A stretch of 64,000 nucleotides of DNA from Oscarella lobularis. Its lineage: Eukaryota > Porifera > Homoscleromorpha > Homosclerophorida > Oscarellidae. The position numbers and the translations under genes were made by a program. Below, in pieces: positions 58,620-64,000 of the stretch. Position 1 is the stretch's first letter. Every line of letters starts with the position of its first letter. Location: positions 3,117,747-3,181,746 of the forward strand of contig NC_089179.1 of the NCBI RefSeq assembly GCF_947507565.1, written 5' to 3'. Under the pieces are notes generated by a model. That model was not told the DNA's origin. It did not search any database and saw only the letters and a program-made list of their open reading frames with translations.

Positions 58620-61600
58620 ATGTCAACCGAGGCAATAACGAGAGTCCCAGCCGCCGACTCGCCTTTCGAGCACCAACTCGGCAAAGCTCTCGTCGCTCGC
58701 GTTCGCAAAGCCGCCCGCAAATGGCGCGAAACGTACGAACGCAAAGTGAAACAACGAATGACGCTCCTGAAAGAGAATCGACGCACGCGCGAAGCCGAAG
58801 AGCGCCAGCGAGCGCTCAAACTCGCCCGCCACGTCCCGATGGACCTCCTAGCGCGCGAGTGGCTCAACGAAGCAAAGCCAAACGTCGAAACGCGCGCCTA
58901 TCTCGTCGACAAACTCCTCCCAACGCTCATAATCGCCGCGGAAAAGCTCCTAAGCGAAGTCTCGAAGCGCGGCTTAGAGCGAGACGACGCCGGAGGGGCT
59001 GAATTCAACCCAATTAACTTTCTCGCGCAGTATCTAATGCGAAATAACCCCAAATTCGCTCATTTCACCGACGCTTCGCCGTACATGCGCGGCATCCGGG
59101 CCGTTGCCGACGAATTGAAGGCGAGCGTGTTCGCGATGGAGGAGAATCGCTTGGCGAAAATCAAAGCCGAAGCGCGACGACAGCGAGAGGAGAGACGAAA
59201 GGCGGAAGCGAAAAAGGAAGCGGAAGTGGGCCGGAGACGAGATTCTTTGTACGGGGCTTTCGAGTTTTGGTTGCCTGGCAACGGCGATGTTGCGAGGGGC
59301 GGGGTCGTGTTGCTAGGGCAGGTTCAAGCTTGCTTGAAATCGTTTCAGTGTTTCACAGATTCGTATCCACCCGAATTGAGAAAAGGTATTTTTGAAAATT
59401 AATTAAATATAATTGATTATTTGTTTCTTAGTCATGTCGTTTACTCGTTCTCTCGATGAAGCTGCTCCGCCTTCGGATGTTGCGTTGAATAAGAGCGCAT
59501 TTGCTGAGGTGTGTTTGCGCAAATTTTTCATTCCTATTTTAATGGGTTTTGAATTTAGTATGTTTGTGGATTCGTTTCGCACTTCGCTCCGGACGTCTTT
59601 GACGAGTTTGTTGATCATCTCATATCGTGCGGTAAAATGACAGTTGCGAGTCAGCTCATCGAGAAGAGACGGTAAAAACACATAGCAGATACCTTAATTA
59701 AAATGAATTAACTACGTCACACTAGAGAGACATTGTCCAACGTTTTCAAGTCATGCGACGAAGGAGAGGTAAGTGTAGCTGAAAGATCTTTGAAGACTCA
59801 GTGTTCTGTCTGTAGTTGGGTATACTGGATCGTCAAAAGATATTGAAGCTCTTTGAAACATTCTACGATCAAGCATCCGACGAGACGCGAGTCTCCTTAC
59901 ACAATCCTCGTCGATGTGAGTGAAAAGTCCACGTTTTTGTTGTCACTTGCCAAAACGCGCGTGTTCCCTAGGGCCTGTTGTGGAGATCTTTGAAGAAGTT
60001 CGTCCAGATACTGCTTCAGCTTCCGTTGCGACTGAAGCGGAGGCAATAGAGACAGAGAAGCGTAGCGCGGCGGAGGAAGAAAAACCCCAGGAGGTCGATA
60101 AACCGGAGGGTGGTGACGAAAGCGTGGCCAAAACGGACGATGAAAAAATCGCCGAGTTAGAGAAAAAGATTGATGACGAAGTAGATGAGGGTCCCTCTCT
60201 CGGCGTGATACGCGAGGAAGAGGCCGAAGAGAAGGAGAGTAAAGGCAGCAAAGAAGAGACATCAGAAACGAGTCTTCCTAAAGTCAAGCTAACAGACACT
60301 GACGCTGTTATTAAGGAAAAAGAAAAGGAAGACGAGACTAATGACGCGGCGACGAAACAGGGCGGAGAGCCTTCGCCGAGAGAGCGAATCGGAAGCTGTA
60401 CGTCGAGATTCGATTTGAGTAGTAGGGGAAGACCGAGAACGAGATCAACTGTCATTGGGTCAGTGGTACTAGGTATGAGATCCAAAAATAGTATTGACTT
60501 TTATGTTTATAGTTTTTGTCTTTAGAGACCGCTATGGATTCGTCTGGTCCCGGTTCTCTGTTCGATCCATTGTCTTTGAATGAGTCGCAGTTTGTTCAAT
60601 TAGTGGAAACGTTTCTCGGCGACGAACCGAATCTGTGAGTCTTCGAAGAGAGATGACAAATTATCCATACTACCTTCATATCCTTTCATAGTGACTTAGC
60701 CGCTGAACTGGGCCACTTCATCCAATCAGAGTACGGAGAAAGTGCAGAAGACAGAGAAGCGAAACGACGAAAAGTAGACAACCGAATATCTCGCATTAAT
60801 TAAATATTTTGATTTTTATCATCTAAAGAGTTTGCGGGCGGCTCGCTCGGCTCATCACCGTCGTCTCGTCGACATCCTATTCGACGCGTGGGATCGCAAT
60901 CGGTCCGGTCTAATCGAACTAGACGAACTCAGAACATCGCTAAAAAAATGGAAAGGCATCGAGGCAATAGCAGATAAGATTCAAGGTAGGGGGAAACTAT
61001 TAGAAATTAAACCCGTCATTTGAACGAAAGATCTGCGCAGAACGTTTCTTGGTCGAAGCCTCGGAGCACAAGTTGAGTCGCAAAGAACTGCGCGCATATG
61101 TCGAACTCCTAGCCCGCGAGTACCCCGAGGCGGGAGACGCTTTCGACGATATCATGCAGTTCTTATTGGCCGACGTGGAGCTGTCAATCGAAGAGCGCAA
61201 TCGCGCCGAGAAGAGAGGCAAGTGGCTCGACACTTTACACTGGACTGGGAAGACAAGCGGAATCAATATGGACGCTCTCTATAAGGGAATATTCAATACG
61301 ATACAGACAGTGAGAAAAAAACGTTTAAATTAAATTAAAATTATTATTTATTTATTTTTTAGGATGGTGATGTGCATGGGGATGGGAAGTTTGTGAACGC
61401 TTCCATTGGAATTTTGGAAGCGTCTGATTCGTCGAAGAAAGGCGAGCACGTCATTCGTTTCATTGCGTCGACGCCCGACGACCGGGAAGTGATGGTTGGA
61501 CGCAGAGTGACGCGAGAAATGAAGAACGTCAGGTAAGAAGGATATCGGAGCACGTGGCTATATCTTATGTATTTATTGACAGTTTCTCTGTCGTCGATTC

Positions 61601-63153
61601 CGGAAAACCGTTGCACGTTCGTCGAGTCGCCGCTCACGGCAGCGCTCACGTGTTCGGAAATGCGACGAAATTTTCCGTCGACGAGGTATCGGGTAACTCA
61701 ATTTCAATTTCCTTCTCAAGACATTTTTGTTATGATAAAGGAAAGAGACGGCTCGCTCGTCGTTCTGCCTCTGAAAAACAGAAGTCGACGCGTTTTTGGC
61801 GTAATCAGTATTGACACGGTGAACGATCCGCCGGGAAAAACGTATCAGCAGCACGAGATAAGTTTCTATCAGGTACACATAGCACATGACATCTAAAACA
61901 CATATATAGTATATCTATATTGGTTTCTTAGGGAGTTGCTAAGGCGCTGAGTGCTGGTTACACGTACATCAGTATTCGACTCAAAACGCTTCGCATCACC
62001 CAATCGGCCGTTGCTTGGATACACAGACGATGTGTGGGCGTGAAGCAAATCGTCGCCTATCTCGTCGAACCGTCGAAAGAGAAGGTGAAGCCTAATAACT
62101 GTTTGATTTTGATTTTATTATGTGAGTGCAGTCGTCCGAGAGTTCATTCAGCCTTCGAAAGATGCTGAGTACTGATGAACGCGGAGAGTCGGAATTACTT
62201 ATGAAACCGCCACGTCTAAATCGCAAGGACAATCTTTTCAGGTACACACAATGAATAAATATTGTAGTTATTGATTTCCTTATGTTTTCCTCTCAGAGAC
62301 TATCTCTTCAAGTGCGTCAATCATTCTGAGACGGTGACGTCATTAGCGTACGGTGAACACCGCATCGCGTATCCCCTTCGCGACAACAGCGGCTACGCGA
62401 TCGTTGTTCTGGACATAAGTCTCGGAGCGACGAAGGCTCTGCCTCCCCAGCAGAATTCCGAAATGAGTCGTATGCTGAATTTATTGTCACTTGCCTACGC
62501 TGAAGTGTCGCAGGAAGTCGAAGAGGACGAAGATCTGGAGTTCGTTTTGGAGGCGGAGTCCGTTAGCGAGGAGTCGCGAATTGCCGTCATGTTCGATCGG
62601 ATGATGCTCGTGGAGCTGAGAGAAGCCGTAGAGAAGCTGGGACCACGGTAAGAATGCAGGGGGTATCGTTGGGGAGAGAAAAAAAATTTTTTTTTTGCAG
62701 AGTGTTTGCTGAAATGAAAAGCTATGTTGATCCGCCGAAAGTCGTTCACACGATTTTGCAGACGCTTTTGACATTTTTCTGTTCGCTGTCCGAAGATAAG
62801 CTTGGGGATTGGAATGAATGCAAGCAGGTATCGTTTTTTTTTCTTGAGGAATTTATTATGTGTGAGTTTTTTCTTTAGTTGGTTACTCCTGATCTTTTGA
62901 AAACGGTCACGACGTTCGACCCCACTTCCCAAGGCCAAGAGATTGATCATAAAAGAGTTGCTGAGCTGTTGCAAGGTGCCAATTGATGTACGACTGACTT
63001 CATGTTTTCTTTATACTGCTATTAGATGTTCCTCACGGCGAGGTGGCGAAATATGGGTCTCTTCCCGCTGAGTATCTCTACAACTGGCTCTATGTATGCC
63101 TGTCACTTGTAGAGCATGCCACGCGAATGGGCGGATATGCTCGTTCTACATAA
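58620..63153 (+). CDS. EFCAB5: EFCAB5-like EF-hand and GAF protein
   Basis: About 20 exons starting 58620-59385, 59432-59508, 59559-59671, 59726-59768, 59816-59915, 59972-60472, 60526-60634, 60692-60773, 60829-60985, 61041-61309 and 61363-61532; about 1,190 aa. Order: a basic coiled-coil N-terminus with a Dpy30-like motif (NPINFLAQYLMRNNP), a long acidic low-complexity exon (59972-60472), and an EF-hand with a good loop (DRNRSGLIELDE, 60892-60927). A GAF-type domain (about 61400-62090; REVMVGRRVTREM, GSLVVLPLKN, GVISIDTVNDPP) and an alpha-helical C-terminus follow. Motif order fits EFCAB5, a poorly studied protein of ciliated and sperm cells. The junction near 61685-61735 is uncertain (a 28-nt or a 55-nt intron). 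The final exon runs from ~63027 to the stop at 63151-63153. Confidence 0.75.
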
Positions 63154-63666
63154 TCGGTATCAATAATAGAATATGTATGGGATATGGTAGTGCAAACACA
63201 GCTCGCAATTTAGCAAAATCATACCCGTGTTGCAAGATTAAATATATTTCTTTAGGTTAACGGTCACGTGCGGCGCGGATAGTGTCTACGTTTTTTTGCA
63301 TCGTTTCTTGTTGGTGCTCCGATGAATGTGGGCGCATAGACGCGCCGTTGCCGCACGCGTTCTTCAAGCAAGAGCGCCATGGAAGCAAAAAAGCGTGATG
63401 TGGGCCCCCTGTCGCCGTGCGACTCGAAGTTCTCAGAAACGAAGTCCAACGCGTACGTTTCCGATCGCATTCTCCTCCTTGGGCAAAATCTACGGCTACG
63501 AAGAACCTACACAGGCCTCTGACTCCTTCTAGGGGCCCCATCAACGTTTACACTGACGATTTCTTTTTTTCTTAGACTGTATATACAAACGGCGTCAGCA
63601 AAGAGACGAACAAAGCAAGCCAAACGGAGAATGACGTCAGTCATCAAGCTTGAGGACAAGACTTAC
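63154..63666. other. Spacer between convergent genes
   Basis: No gene seen. It holds GC-rich sequence around 63270-63500 with overlapping open frames but no recognisable product, and an unresolved intron of the next gene at its right side. Confidence 0.4.
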
Positions 63667-64000
63667 CAGGAACGCCTCTCTTGCAGGAACACACAAAGTA
63701 CACGTCTCCACGCTCATCGCCATCCCATCCACTCCCCTCGAAAGCGAAGCCAACGGTACCGCATCCCTCTTTCCTATAAGCAAAGTCCACCTTCTGAGGC
63801 TCGGTATAGTTCTCCTGTGTAAAGACAAGAACAGAGGGAACGACATCGAAACAGTCAGTGCAATTGTACTGGTCAAGTTTCCCGCGAAAAAGTCTCATAG
63901 TCACACTACCCCACGCCGGCGGATCAACCAAATTGAACGCAATGCTATCATTGCCTTCAGGCGTCGTATAGTAAAAACTTCGATCCGGATTAAAATCCCA
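63667..64000 (-). CDS. Extracellular beta-sandwich protein, internal exon
   Basis: A single exon enters from the right edge and ends at a donor GTAAGT (complement of 63661-63666). It reads FYYTTPEGNDSIAFNLVD, then PSVLVFTQENYTEPQKV, AYRKEGCGTVGFAFEG and a Cys-pair end VCSCKRGVPG. The VFTQENYTEPQ part resembles the strand pattern (L.FT..NW..PQ.V) found in tandem Calx-beta or Ig-like modules of large surface proteins. Both ends of the gene are missing. The frame stays open for the full 334 bases seen. Confidence 0.6.

Noticed and set aside
1-64000. tRNA, rRNA, CRISPR arrays and autonomous transposons
   Set aside because: I looked for cloverleaf B-box patterns, regular spacer arrays and transposase or reverse-transcriptase motifs and found none that could be supported by eye.

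Overview
This is animal nuclear DNA. It has many short phase-conserved exons, GT-AG introns often only 42-60 nt long with a few GC-AG, and metazoan domain families: complement factor B-like protease, death domain, Roc-COR, fibrinogen-related, CTHRC1, receptor tyrosine kinase, ERCC6L and EFCAB5. The compact genes and expanded ROCO and lectin-type receptors suggest an early-branching metazoan. A sponge, perhaps a homoscleromorph, is my best guess, but this is inference.

Left edge (1-2213, +): the 3' part of a complement factor B/C2-like gene (CCP-CCP-vWA-trypsin). From 3.2 to 38 kb lies a tandem segmental duplication of about 12 kb per unit. Each unit has a + strand ANK-Roc-COR-Death gene, then a non-coding stretch (CpG-rich cassette with splice-like sites, foldback repeat, micro-exon-like tandem repeat), then a - strand LRR / GCC2-GCC3 / multi-membrane-span receptor. 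Gene A (3251-8959) is intact. Gene B (15095-20930) is intact apart from two relic exons. Gene C (30442-35653) is a pseudogene with four small frame-breaking indels. The receptor is intact in unit 2 (23935-28364). In unit 1 it is a truncated pseudogene, and unit 3 has none. A small secreted-protein gene (28510-29089) is divergent from the intact receptor.

The ankyrin regions are the most striking feature. Every repeat is one phase-0 exon of 99 nt, and repeats come in three types (A, B, C) arranged as ABCABC. Paralogues differ by gain or loss of whole exons and modules. The neighbouring receptor uses the same principle with LRR exons of mostly 72 nt, all phase 2. The two gene families look like co-duplicated, modular repeat-bearing recognition genes; an innate-immune role is inference.

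Right half: about 3.4 kb with no gene seen, an MFS transporter (-), a receptor tyrosine kinase with two FTP/F5-8-type lectin domains (+), and two CTHRC1-like genes (-) flanking an ERCC6L-like SNF2 helicase (-). Next come a collagen-fibrinogen (ficolin-like) gene (+) and an EFCAB5-like ciliary protein (+). The 3' exon of another extracellular protein (-) runs off the right edge. No tRNA, rRNA, CRISPR array or autonomous transposon was found. Exon models were made by eye; where I give a total length, the exon lengths sum to a multiple of three.
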